DNA of 37,116 nt from Firmicutes bacterium UBA1191. GTDB lineage: Bacteria; Bacillota; Clostridia; Peptostreptococcales; Anaerovoracaceae. The translations under genes were made by a program, and so were the position numbers. The DNA lies in the NCBI GenBank assembly GCA_002310095.1, contig DBYH01000020.1, positions 67,067 to 104,182 of the forward strand, in the 5' to 3' direction. Under the pieces are notes generated by a model. The model was not told the DNA's origin and did not search any database. It worked only from the letters and a program-made list of their open reading frames with translations. Shown here one piece after another: positions 24,978 through 32,524 of the stretch (within the stretch, counting starts at the first letter, position 1; every line of letters begins with the position of its first letter).

Positions 24978-25418
24978 CTATTCCCCTTTCAGCGCTGCTT
25001 TAAGCGCCTTGACGTAGCTTCTCGAGATTATGATCTTCTCCCCGGAGCTGAGCACCGCAGTGAACCGTCCGTTGAGGGCGGGCTGTATCGACTGTATCTT
25101 CATGAGGTTGATGAGCATTGCCTTTGACGTCCTGAGGAAGTATCTGCTCTTCAGCATTTCCTCAAGCTCGTAGATGCGGTATGAGGTCTCAAAGACCCGG
25201 TCGCTGGTGTACAGAAAGGTCTTGCCTTCGACGGATTCGATGTAGTAGACGTCCGTCACCGGAATCTCGTACTGCTTCGCGTCCAGAGTTCCGGAAAGAC
25301 TGCCGTGTCGCATCTTGACGAAGGTCTCGATCTCCCGGACTTCCTCCGTGACTTCGTGACAGCGAATAAGAACGACCTCTTTGCTGTCTTTGTCTATCCG
25401 TTCGACCTCAACTAACAT
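24978..25418 (-). CDS. LytTR DNA-binding transcriptional regulator
   Basis: This 146-residue stand-alone LytTR protein carries the DNA-binding fold over about residues 45-143. Typical stretches are YYIESVEGKTFLYT, FLRTSKAMLINLMKI and GRFTAVLSSGEKIIISRSY. There is no receiver domain, so it is not a classic response regulator. The start has AAGGAGAGG upstream. It lies 23 bases after the hydrolase gene and four before the DUF3021 gene; the DUF3021 protein is probably its membrane-bound modulator. Confidence 0.93.
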   Translation of the reverse strand: MLVEVERIDKDSKEVVLIRCHEVTEEVREIETFVKMRHGSLSGTLDAKQYEIPVTDVYYIESVEGKTFLYTSDRVFETSYRIYELEEMLKSRYFLRTSKAMLINLMKIQSIQPALNGRFTAVLSSGEKIIISRSYVKALKAALKGE

Positions 25419-25441
25419 GACCTCTCCTTACAGGGAGAGAA

Positions 25442-26818
25442 TCAGTAAACGCTCTGCGGTGAAAACTCTCCCTCTCCTTTTAGATAGTGATTGAAAAACT
25501 CCAGCGATTCGGTGTTGACGATCTCCATCACTTCCGCCTTGTCCCGTTCACCGCTGCCGAACATTCTGCCCAAAAGCGGTGAAAGCAAAGGCAGGTCGGT
25601 CAGGTCCATGTGTCCTGTTCCGCGCAGGCCGATGACGTAGCCTTCCGAGGCGTTTTTCATCAGTTCAGTGTTCGGATAAACCGTACCTTCCTCGCTGAAT
25701 TTGACTACTTCATTATAGTGTGGCCAGCTTCTGAATTCAAGCACAGGGCAGTCGTAAGGGTCCTCGCATACTGTGAGTTTCCCATCCTTTACACCGGTGT
25801 ACTCGGAGAGCATGGTGCCGTCCATGTCGATGACCGCGCCCACGTCGTCACGCGTTCTGCCCAGAGCGACGCTGGTCGCTCCGCCCATGGAGTGTCCCAT
25901 GAGACCGATGGATGAAGTGTCGGTCATTCCCAGCATTTCGAGCAGGGCATCTTCCTGGTCCTTCGAACCGGACACGTACCAGGAGCTGTCGATCGCTCCG
26001 GCGTCGGCGGCCGCTTCGATCTCATCGAGGGCGAATCCCATGTCCCCGATTCGCAGTGTCATCCATTTCTTATATATTTCGTACTTGGTTTCCGCGTCTG
26101 AATCACTGTCTTCGGCCATCACCTCATTGAGGAAGTCCCTGTTGACGATGATGGTCTTCCCTTTTGAGTCCTTCGCGACAAAGGCATGGTGCGGATGGTC
26201 GAGGGCAGCGACAACGTAGCCGTTGCTCGCCAGCTCCGCGTATGTGGAGTAATTGCTCTGATAGTATCCGAAGGCTCCGTGGGAGAAGATGACGAGAGGG
26301 AACTTCTCCGTGCTGTCCGCGGCGGTTTCAGGATAGTAGAAGTGAACCGGCACTTCCCGGAAGCTTCCATCCTGCTCGAAAGGATCTTCCCTCGATTCAT
26401 CGATAAGAATCGCGGACGTCTGGCAGATGCCGTAATCGCCGCTGACCGGCAGTCCATTGTAGCCTGTGAAGATGCACGCCGGCATGAGGGCGCCGCCGAT
26501 GAGAGCGATGCTCAGTACGCAGGAGACGATGATTCCCGATCTTCGCTTCAGTCCCTCCTCTTTGTTTCTCTTTGTTAGAATCGCTATGGCCGTGATGATG
26601 GCCATCACAACCAGCAGCGTGATGACCGGCACGATTCTCCACTTCATGCCGAAGGGGAGCAGAATCGCGACGACCGCTATCAGAATCTGCGCAGCCCGTA
26701 CGATCAGTCTGTCTTTTCTCCAGTCTTTTCTGTCCGGCGTTCCGCGGCCGGCGAAGATGACGAGCCCTATTTCGAGAGCGGCCATCAGAATCAGCAACAC
26801 AATACCCATCATGCTCAT
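25442..26818 (-). CDS. Membrane-anchored alpha/beta hydrolase, PAF-acetylhydrolase-like
   Basis: From the start at 26818 (AGGAAGG eight bases upstream) the protein has 458 residues; an in-frame extension to 26920 lacks a site and overlaps the promoter. Several N-terminal membrane helices (up to about residue 125) precede the hydrolase domain. That domain has the oxyanion region FSHGAFGYYQSNYSTYAELA, the nucleophile motif GHSMGGA and a late His in GTGHMDLTD. The pattern resembles platelet-activating-factor acetylhydrolase/lipase-like families, suggesting an ester or lipid substrate outside the cell, but that is inference. It heads a probable operon with the LytTR and DUF3021 genes. Confidence 0.85.
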   Translation of the reverse strand: MSMMGIVLLILMAALEIGLVIFAGRGTPDRKDWRKDRLIVRAAQILIAVVAILLPFGMKWRIVPVITLLVVMAIITAIAILTKRNKEEGLKRRSGIIVSCVLSIALIGGALMPACIFTGYNGLPVSGDYGICQTSAILIDESREDPFEQDGSFREVPVHFYYPETAADSTEKFPLVIFSHGAFGYYQSNYSTYAELASNGYVVAALDHPHHAFVAKDSKGKTIIVNRDFLNEVMAEDSDSDAETKYEIYKKWMTLRIGDMGFALDEIEAAADAGAIDSSWYVSGSKDQEDALLEMLGMTDTSSIGLMGHSMGGATSVALGRTRDDVGAVIDMDGTMLSEYTGVKDGKLTVCEDPYDCPVLEFRSWPHYNEVVKFSEEGTVYPNTELMKNASEGYVIGLRGTGHMDLTDLPLLSPLLGRMFGSGERDKAEVMEIVNTESLEFFNHYLKGEGEFSPQSVY

Positions 26819-26840
26819 GCTTTCTACCTTCCTTTCCTTC

Positions 26841-26863
26841 GCCCGGGAACCATTTCTCCGGGC
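26841..26863 (-). other. Leader hairpin of the hydrolase mRNA
   Basis: Arms GCCCGG (26841-26846) and CCGGGC (26858-26863) form a perfect hairpin between the promoter and the ribosome binding site. In the other direction it is followed by TGTTTTT, so it could also act as a weak rightward terminator. Confidence 0.4.
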
Positions 26864-26870
26864 TGTTTTT

Positions 26871-26898
26871 ATTCTAGCCCTGGTTTTCAGCATTGCAA
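26871..26898 (-). promoter_or_regulatory. Promoter of the hydrolase-LytTR-DUF3021 operon
   Basis: Read leftward, TTGCAA (26893-26898) and TAGAAT (26871-26876) are separated by 16 bases. Confidence 0.5.
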
Positions 26899-26938
26899 TA
26901 GCCCGGGAGGTAAGATGCATTTTTCAGCGATAAGATAC

Positions 26939-26985
26939 ACAAAAAACCGGCGCTGTCGGTCAATTCAGCCGGTAACGCCGGTTAT
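26939..26985 (-). terminator. Intrinsic terminator of the lipoprotein gene
   Basis: The stem ACCGGCG (26945-26951) with CGCCGGT (26975-26981) is followed on the leftward strand by TTTTTTG. Confidence 0.8.
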
Positions 26986-26999
26986 ATTATCTTTATTGT

Positions 27000-27560
27000 T
27001 TAGAACGCGTCCGTGTATGCCGAGGTTATTTCGCGGCTGAGTTCCGTGTAGGATTCCGTCAGCTTGCCGAAGTAATACTTGTAGGTCAACTCGTCGTCCT
27101 TCGTGCTTGCCAGCATGGCGTCCACCATCTGGCCTTTGCCGTCGTCATATATCTTCTTGAGCTTCTCGATTCTGTCCTGGGTCTCGTCGTACAGATCGTT
27201 CTTTGAGATGGATGAGGCCTGCTCGTTCAGTTCCCCCACATACTTGGAGGTCGCCTTCTTCATCTTCGTGTTGCAGTCGTTGTAGATTTTCGCGTACTCG
27301 GAGCTTGCGTCCCTGCCCGCGTTGACGTCGCTTTCGGTGCCGTCACCTTCTTCCGAACTGCTCTCGCTTTTCGCGTCTTTGGCAATATCGCGGTTATCGG
27401 CAGGAGCCGCCGTGACCTCCGTCGGCGATGTTATATCCACAGTGTCCTCCGTGGAGCCTTCCCCGCCGCAGGCGCACATGCAAAGGCAGGCCAGCGCGCA
27501 CATGACCATCGCTGCCGCCATTCTAATCAATTTGTGTACTGCTCTCTTCTCTGTTTTCAT
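27000..27560 (-). CDS. Lipoprotein, unknown helical
   Basis: This protein of up to 186 residues has a basic N-terminus, a hydrophobic core and a lipobox ending MCACGG, with the lipidated Cys near residue 31. A Ser/Glu/Asp-rich linker follows. The second half (about 90-186) is a largely helical domain with regularly spaced Tyr and Lys. I recognise no family. The start at 27560 is only six bases from a TATAAT box, so the mRNA would have almost no leader; an internal ATG (residue 14) would still leave a usable signal sequence. A GCAAAGGCA copy crosses the signal-peptide codons (27480-27488). Confidence 0.75.
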   Translation of the reverse strand: MKTEKRAVHKLIRMAAAMVMCALACLCMCACGGEGSTEDTVDITSPTEVTAAPADNRDIAKDAKSESSSEEGDGTESDVNAGRDASSEYAKIYNDCNTKMKKATSKYVGELNEQASSISKNDLYDETQDRIEKLKKIYDDGKGQMVDAMLASTKDDELTYKYYFGKLTESYTELSREITSAYTDAF

Positions 27561-27566
27561 GGGCTG

Positions 27567-27575
27567 ATTATAACA
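27567..27575 (-). promoter_or_regulatory. Extended -10 promoter of the lipoprotein gene
   Basis: Read leftward, TGT directly precedes a perfect TATAAT (27567-27572). The annotated start codon follows almost at the predicted transcription start. Confidence 0.5.
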
Positions 27576-27639
27576 CAGGTTTGTGAAAAGAACGTGAACC
27601 TTAACAAATTTTGCGTGCTGAGCGATCTGCTCCGTATCC

Positions 27640-28761
27640 TTACTCTTCGCTGAAATCTGTATCCATTATTACCTGAAGCTCATAATCCGGATACGCTTCC
27701 TGTACGTCTTTTACAACTTCCCGGTAGACTTCGGCGCGGTCCTTCGCTTCGAAGCTTACCACTATGTCAAAACGAATAGTCTTCTCTTCCTTATTTAGGT
27801 AGAACCCATGGGTCTGAAGGACGTATGGGTTTTTCGCGGCGATCTGCGTTATTTTTTCTCTGACGGCTACCGCTTCAGGGTCCTTCGTATTCTGCGAATA
27901 AACGCCTATGGCTGTAAGGATCACATCGTGTTTCTTATACACGTCCATGGTGACTTTGCGGATGAGCTGATCCAGTTCGTCGGCGGACATTGTGTCCGGC
28001 ACTTCTATGTGGACAGAGCCGTTGTGAGAGTCCGGTCCGTAGTTATGCAGGACCAGATCGTAAGCTCCGCTGATTTCCGGATAATCTGTGATGGTTTCCT
28101 TCAGTTCCCTCGCAAGATCCGCGTCGGCTCTCTCTCCGAGAATCTGCGACAGCGTTTCCCTGAGCATATCGATGCCGGCCTTGACGATAACAAGGGCGAT
28201 TATGGCACCGAGCCACGCTTCAAGAGATACGTGGAAGATCAGATAGATCGCTGCCGCCGCCAGCGTTGACGCGGAGATGACGGAATCCAGTTTCGCGTCT
28301 TCTCCCGAATTGATCAGGGAGGCGGAGTTGACTTTGACGCCTACCTTCTTCACGTGTACTCCCAGCACAATCTTCACGACTACCGCGACCGCTACGATTA
28401 TGAGGGCGACGGTGCTGTAATCTGGCACGTCCGGGTGGATTATCTTCTTGACCGATTCCACAAAAGCCGTTATGCCGGCGTACAGAACCAGCAGCGAGAT
28501 TACCATGGCGCTCAGATACTCTATTCTGCCGTATCCGAACGGATGCTTCCTGTCTGCCTCTCTGCCGGCCAGCTTTGTTCCTATGATCGTTATGACGGAA
28601 CTGGCCGCGTCCGACAGATTGTTGACGGCGTCCATTACGATGGCGATGGAGTTGGCCGTCAATCCCACGAACGCTTTGAACGCGGCAAGAAAAACATTCG
28701 CCAGAATGCCGATTATGCTCGTACGTATAATTATTTTGTCTCTGCTTTCCTGTTTGCCCAT
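27640..28761 (-). CDS. Cation diffusion facilitator (CDF) transporter
   Basis: This 373-residue protein is a CDF metal-ion/proton antiporter with six predicted membrane helices and a cytoplasmic C-terminal domain (about 205-300) plus an extra alpha/beta tail. The N-terminal metal site reads MDAVNNLSDAASS (about 43-55) with Asp and Asn, and the second site reads NSGEDAKLDSV (about 151-161). An Asn rather than His at this position occurs in manganese-type CDF proteins, so Mn2+ or Fe2+ export is plausible, but specificity is not proven. It is the last gene of a cardiolipin synthase-glutathione peroxidase-CDF series with gaps of about 20 bases. Confidence 0.92.
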   Translation of the reverse strand: MGKQESRDKIIIRTSIIGILANVFLAAFKAFVGLTANSIAIVMDAVNNLSDAASSVITIIGTKLAGREADRKHPFGYGRIEYLSAMVISLLVLYAGITAFVESVKKIIHPDVPDYSTVALIIVAVAVVVKIVLGVHVKKVGVKVNSASLINSGEDAKLDSVISASTLAAAAIYLIFHVSLEAWLGAIIALVIVKAGIDMLRETLSQILGERADADLARELKETITDYPEISGAYDLVLHNYGPDSHNGSVHIEVPDTMSADELDQLIRKVTMDVYKKHDVILTAIGVYSQNTKDPEAVAVREKITQIAAKNPYVLQTHGFYLNKEEKTIRFDIVVSFEAKDRAEVYREVVKDVQEAYPDYELQVIMDTDFSEE

Positions 28762-28782
28762 GTTTTTGCCTCTCAGGTTTTG

Positions 28783-29334
28783 CTATTTCTCCAGTTCGGC
28801 AACGACAGCTGCTTTTACTTCTTCCATATCAGTCGTCGGTTCGAACCGCGCGACAACATTGCCTTCGCGGTCAATCAGGAACTTGGTGAAGTTCCACTTG
28901 ATGTACGCCTTGTCGCCATACTGCTTGTTGTTGGAGTCTGCGAATTTCTTGAGCGCCGCGTTCTTCAATCCTTTTCCAAAACCGGCGAAAGGTTTCTCCG
29001 TCGCAAGATACGCGAACAGCGGAAGCGCGTCCTCTCCGTTTACGTCGACCTTGGCGAACTGCGGGAACTCCGTTCCGAACTTCAGGGTGCAGAACTGATG
29101 AATTTCCTCCTCGTCCCCTGGGGCCTGGTTTGCGAACTGGTTGCAAGGAAAGTCCAGAATCTCAAACCCTTTGTCCCTGAACTCCTTGTACATCGCTTCC
29201 AGTGGATCGTAATGCGGTGTGAATCCGCATCCTGTGGCTGTATTGACAATCAGCAGCACTTTTCCTGCGTATTCGTTCAGGCTTACTTCGCTGCCCGTCA
29301 TGTCCTTTGCTGTAAAATCAAATACTCCGGACAT
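28783..29334 (-). CDS. Glutathione peroxidase family thiol peroxidase
   Basis: This 183-residue protein has the peroxidatic Cys at residue 36 in NTATGCGFTPHY. The other family signatures are FPCNQFANQ (with the catalytic Gln near 70) and KWNFTKFL with the catalytic Trp and Asn. It uses Cys, not selenocysteine. In bacteria such proteins mostly take electrons from thioredoxin and reduce lipid or hydrogen peroxides. The start has AAAGGAG upstream. Its position between the cardiolipin synthase and a metal exporter fits a membrane/oxidative-stress operon. Confidence 0.94.
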   Translation of the reverse strand: MSGVFDFTAKDMTGSEVSLNEYAGKVLLIVNTATGCGFTPHYDPLEAMYKEFRDKGFEILDFPCNQFANQAPGDEEEIHQFCTLKFGTEFPQFAKVDVNGEDALPLFAYLATEKPFAGFGKGLKNAALKKFADSNNKQYGDKAYIKWNFTKFLIDREGNVVARFEPTTDMEEVKAAVVAELEK

Positions 29335-29352
29335 CTTTTTCTCCTTTCTCCG

Positions 29353-30939
29353 CTACATCAGCGGCGCGATAACTTTCGCGACTGGTCCTACTATTTTATA
29401 GAATGTTTCGGTTTCGCGGATCGTCTCCCTGGTGACCTGCCGGCACTTCGTGAGAGTCTCCTGGAAGTCTCTTTCAATGTCAGCGATACAGTCTGTTCTG
29501 TACATGTATGTTGCGCATTCAAAGTGATGATACAGGCTGCGGTAGTCCAGATTGATGGTTCCGACAACGCCCTTCTCATCGTCGCTGGTCCACACCTTCG
29601 CGTGAACGAATCCCGGCGTGTATTCGTAGATCTTCACACCGGCGTCGAGCAGGCTGCGGTAATGGGATTTGGCAAGTGAATACGCAAGTTTCTTGTCCGG
29701 GATTCCCGGCAGTATCAGCTTCACGTCGATGCCCCGCTGACCGGCGTACTTGAGAGCCATCTCAAGCTCTCCGTCCAGAATCAGGTACGGCGTCATTATG
29801 TGCACGTACCGGCCGGCCCTGTTCAGAATGTCCATGTATACCGCCTCGCCGACCTTGTCATCGTCGAGAGGACAGTCGCAGAACGGAATGACGTATCCTG
29901 AAGGCTTTATGTCCGCTCTTTCGTCCTGAACGTACGGCACCAGCGCTTCCTTGAAATCCGGAGTGTCACTGAACATGTTCCACATCTGCAGAAACATGAG
30001 CGTAAAGCTGGTGACCGCGTCGCCCTTAAGCATGACGGCTGTATCCTTCCAGTGGCCGAAGCGCTCTGTCCTGTTTATGTATTCGTCAGCCAGATTGACG
30101 CCGCCGTTGAAGGCGACCTTTCCGTCGATTACGCAGATCTTGCGGTGATCCCTGTAATTGTAATGTGAAGAGATGAACGGCCTGATAGGCGCGTATGATT
30201 TCGCCTTGATTCCCTCCGCTTCGAGCAGCTTGCAGTAATTCGAAGGCAGCGTCGAAATCTCGCACATGCCGTCGTACATGACGCGCACATCCACGCCTTC
30301 CCTTGCTTTTGCGATAAGAATCTCAAGGATCTTCCCCCACATGTATCCTTCTTCTATGATGAAGTACTCCATGAAGATGTATTCTTTCGCCTTGGCGAGC
30401 TCCTCGAGCATGGCCCGGAACTTGTCTTCGCCCAGCGCGAAGTACGTGGTCTCAGTTTTCGCAAAGGCAGGAAAGCATCCGCTGCGGTTCAGGTATGTCA
30501 CCAGATCGTCCGTATAACCGTCCTCCTCCCGCAACTTCGCGAGAGCTTCGGAATCCTGCGGAATCGCGTCCTTCGACTCTTTGATCATCCTGTCCGAACG
30601 CTCTCTGATCACGCGGTGTCCGGTGTTGGTCTGAGTAAAGAGCAGCATCAGCGCGCCGGCAACGTGGCCCAGGGCTATGATGAGCATCCATGTCAGCTTC
30701 GCCGTGGAGTCCATTCTGCTGTTGAACAGATAAATCAGCATGACAAGAACGAAGACCAGCAGTCCCAGGTAAAAATGATGCAGGTAGTCGCGCAGCAGGA
30801 TGACCGGCACTATCATGATCGCCAGCTCCAGCATGATCAGCAGAACTATGAGAAAGAATCTGCTGAAAATGAGCGACAGTATGCCTTTGTTTTTTGGTTT
30901 TGCCAGACGGATGAATTCCGCCGGCTGCTGTTCCTTCAT
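29353..30939 (-). CDS. cls: Cardiolipin synthase (phospholipase D family)
   Basis: This 528-residue protein joins two phosphatidylglycerol molecules to make cardiolipin at the membrane. Three hydrophobic segments occupy the N-terminus (about residues 18-50, 55-70 and 80-105). Two HKD motifs define the catalytic PLD domains: HRKICVID followed by GG in the first half and HAKVWTSDD in the second. It is a normal bacterial Cls of the N-terminally anchored type. The start follows AGGAGACG. A terminator hairpin sits only about 25 bases upstream (30965-30998), so expression may depend on readthrough. A GCAAAGGCA copy lies inside the gene (30461-30469). Confidence 0.94.
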   Translation of the reverse strand: MKEQQPAEFIRLAKPKNKGILSLIFSRFFLIVLLIMLELAIMIVPVILLRDYLHHFYLGLLVFVLVMLIYLFNSRMDSTAKLTWMLIIALGHVAGALMLLFTQTNTGHRVIRERSDRMIKESKDAIPQDSEALAKLREEDGYTDDLVTYLNRSGCFPAFAKTETTYFALGEDKFRAMLEELAKAKEYIFMEYFIIEEGYMWGKILEILIAKAREGVDVRVMYDGMCEISTLPSNYCKLLEAEGIKAKSYAPIRPFISSHYNYRDHRKICVIDGKVAFNGGVNLADEYINRTERFGHWKDTAVMLKGDAVTSFTLMFLQMWNMFSDTPDFKEALVPYVQDERADIKPSGYVIPFCDCPLDDDKVGEAVYMDILNRAGRYVHIMTPYLILDGELEMALKYAGQRGIDVKLILPGIPDKKLAYSLAKSHYRSLLDAGVKIYEYTPGFVHAKVWTSDDEKGVVGTINLDYRSLYHHFECATYMYRTDCIADIERDFQETLTKCRQVTRETIRETETFYKIVGPVAKVIAPLM

Positions 30940-30960
30940 CTGTATCGTCTCCTAAATACA

Positions 30961-31000
30961 AAAAGCCGGGTCTGGTATCGTTCTGATGCCCACCCGGCCT
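30961..31000 (-). terminator. Terminator or attenuator between the helical-protein gene and cls
   Basis: GCCGGGT (30965-30971) pairs with ACCCGGC (30992-30998), followed on the leftward strand by TTTTTGTATTT. It ends the 31013-31444 gene but lies right before cls. Confidence 0.8.
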
Positions 31001-31012
31001 TTGCTTCAATGC

Positions 31013-31444
31013 TTAATACTTCTTGCCGAAGGCGCTGGCCAGTATTGCCAGGTTTTTCGGGTGGAGCAGTTCAGCGTTTTCATGCGCTTCCCATATCTCC
31101 GGATACTTCCGGATCGTGCCTTCGATTGACTCAAACAGCAGCGCCAGTTCGTCCGCGGACATGCCGCTGGCTTTGATGTGTGCCTCAAAATTCTCAGGCG
31201 ATGTCTTGACATCTTCCGCCATCTTCTTGTACATTGCCGCGTAATCTTCGCTCGTCATCTCTTCGATGCTCTTAAGTTCAGGGTGCAGCACGTCGCCTTC
31301 CATCTTGTTGTCGATCAGTGCAACAACATCTTCCAGTGACATGGCGTTCTTCTCGATCAGCTTCTGCAGACCCTGCAGGGAATGTTTCGCCTCCTCGTGA
31401 AGGTCTTCATATGCCTTTGTGAGCTCTTTTGCTTTCTCTTTCAT
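31013..31444 (-). CDS. Small soluble helical protein, unknown
   Basis: This 143-residue protein is acidic and predicted almost all-helical, without signal peptide, Cys or membrane segment. Its N-terminal third looks like a coiled coil (MKEKAKELTKAYEDLHEEA). I recognise no family. The start is strongly supported by AAAGGAGGGC. It has its own promoter with a palindrome and is followed by a terminator-like hairpin ahead of cls, so it may be the first gene of that operon. Confidence 0.75.
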   Translation of the reverse strand: MKEKAKELTKAYEDLHEEAKHSLQGLQKLIEKNAMSLEDVVALIDNKMEGDVLHPELKSIEEMTSEDYAAMYKKMAEDVKTSPENFEAHIKASGMSADELALLFESIEGTIRKYPEIWEAHENAELLHPKNLAILASAFGKKY

Positions 31445-31497
31445 TTTTATGCCCTCCTTTATTATGTCATAATACTAAACGTCATTATTTATCTAAT

Positions 31498-31529
31498 GTA
31501 ACGATAGTCACTTAGCGCCTATATGTCAA
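31498..31529 (-). promoter_or_regulatory. Promoter with GTRAC palindrome
   Basis: Read leftward, TTGACA (31524-31529) and TATCGT (31501-31506) are 17 bases apart. A palindrome GTGAC-TATC-GTTAC (31498-31511) overlaps the -10 box, as a repressor operator would. Confidence 0.4.
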
Positions 31530-31548
31530 TAGTACATTCTGCTGTGTT

Positions 31549-32142
31549 TTAGTCTTCATGGTACTGATCAATGGTTTGAACATAGTTCTTGAACGCGGCG
31601 ATGTCTTTTTCTGTCATTACCTTGTGGTCATCGCTGTTTTCCATTTCAACGCAGTAGGTGTTGTCGCCGATTCTGATATATGCCGCGAGCGACAGAGGCT
31701 GATCGTTCTTGTCGGTTGTGGAGTAATAGAAGTACGCGTCACCCGCAGAGGTTTTGACTATTTCTACGTTCGGGTCTTTTCCCACGTCCTCCTTCAGTTC
31801 CAAATAGACTTCATCTGTATCAGAAGGCCATCCGGCTACGCTGATTGTGGTTTCGCCTGCCGGGTTTTCAAAACATATGCCGGCAATGTAATCCCCGTCT
31901 CTGCTCAGTTCAGTAGCGTTGCTGTAATAGCTGTTGCCCTGGACGTCATATCCTTCAGGAATGCCAAACACCGCAGTCTGATCCAGTATAATCTCTGTCT
32001 GTCCTTCCTCCAGCGGAACTTCCACGGCCTGGCTAAATGTCTCCTGCGTGTCCCAAACCAATTTCTGGACTCCTATAAAACATCCAATGACGGCGATAAT
32101 CAGCAGTATTCCGATGGAAATAATATAGCGGGCCAATCTCAT
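31549..32142 (-). CDS. Membrane-anchored extracellular protein, unknown
   Basis: This 197-residue protein has one N-terminal hydrophobic helix (about residues 5-26) that can be a signal anchor, then an acidic, strand-rich external domain. The domain has short segments such as PEGYDVQGNSYYSN, FYYSTTDKNDQPLSLAAYIRIGDNTYCVEM and a C-terminal helix. It resembles no family I can name. The start is supported by GGGGAGG upstream. It is a single gene with no close partner in the same direction. Confidence 0.75.
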   Translation of the reverse strand: MRLARYIISIGILLIIAVIGCFIGVQKLVWDTQETFSQAVEVPLEEGQTEIILDQTAVFGIPEGYDVQGNSYYSNATELSRDGDYIAGICFENPAGETTISVAGWPSDTDEVYLELKEDVGKDPNVEIVKTSAGDAYFYYSTTDKNDQPLSLAAYIRIGDNTYCVEMENSDDHKVMTEKDIAAFKNYVQTIDQYHED

Positions 32143-32238
32143 TTCTGATTCCTCCCCTTTTACTTGTCGTGTCTTTTCTGTCTTGTGTCAAATGCCTTAC
32201 GCATATACTCTACCACAAAAGCCATTGCATAAGCAGGT

Positions 32239-32412
32239 TTATTTCTTCTTGACCGCCGGGTAATCAGGATGGTCCTTCTTTATGTTCTGCACGGACTTCG
32301 GCGCGTCCTTGTAGTCGCCGACGCAGCTCTGATCGAAAATGTACTGGTTGTTCTTTTTCTGCGGCGTGAGCAGCGCATTGTCGATGTAATACCGAATGGC
32401 TGTCACATTCAT
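32239..32412 (-). pseudogene. Remnant of a MerR-type regulator
   Basis: From an internal ATG (32412) the frame encodes a 57-residue piece beginning MNVTAIRYYIDNALLTPQKK and continuing NQYIFDQSCVGDY. This is the characteristic recognition helix and wing of a MerR-family DNA-binding domain. The first helix of the domain and the whole dimerisation and effector part are missing. The open frame extends upstream to 32463, but that part reads through a terminator hairpin and is unlikely to be translated. There is no good ribosome site. I read it as a decayed regulator; a short functional peptide cannot be excluded. Confidence 0.5.
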
Positions 32413-32431
32413 GCATAATATGCAGAAAAGG

Positions 32432-32462
32432 AAAAACCCGGGACCATTACGTCTCGGGTTCA
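32432..32462 (-). terminator. Intrinsic terminator of the VanX-like gene
   Basis: Arms AACCCG and CGGGTT (near 32435-32440 and 32456-32461) with inner GAC/GTC pairs are followed on the leftward strand by TTTTTCC. Confidence 0.75.
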
Positions 32463-32524
32463 AGTATGAGCTCTACTTCGCCCTGGCACTGGATCGGGTG
32501 ATGGATGAATAACCCGCCAGCCCG

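Noticed and set aside
26841..26908. Three-segment attenuator in the hydrolase leader (three CCCGGG-type blocks)
   Set aside because: The predicted transcription start lies after the third block, so only one hairpin would be in the RNA.
28354..29679. Long open frame (441 codons) crossing three genes in antisense
   Set aside because: It spans parts of the CDF, peroxidase and cls genes, all well supported on the other strand.
32425..32511. Rightward 26-codon ORF with a peptide ending LALDRVMDE
   Set aside because: It passes through the terminator hairpin, has no ribosome site and matches nothing I know; possibly debris.
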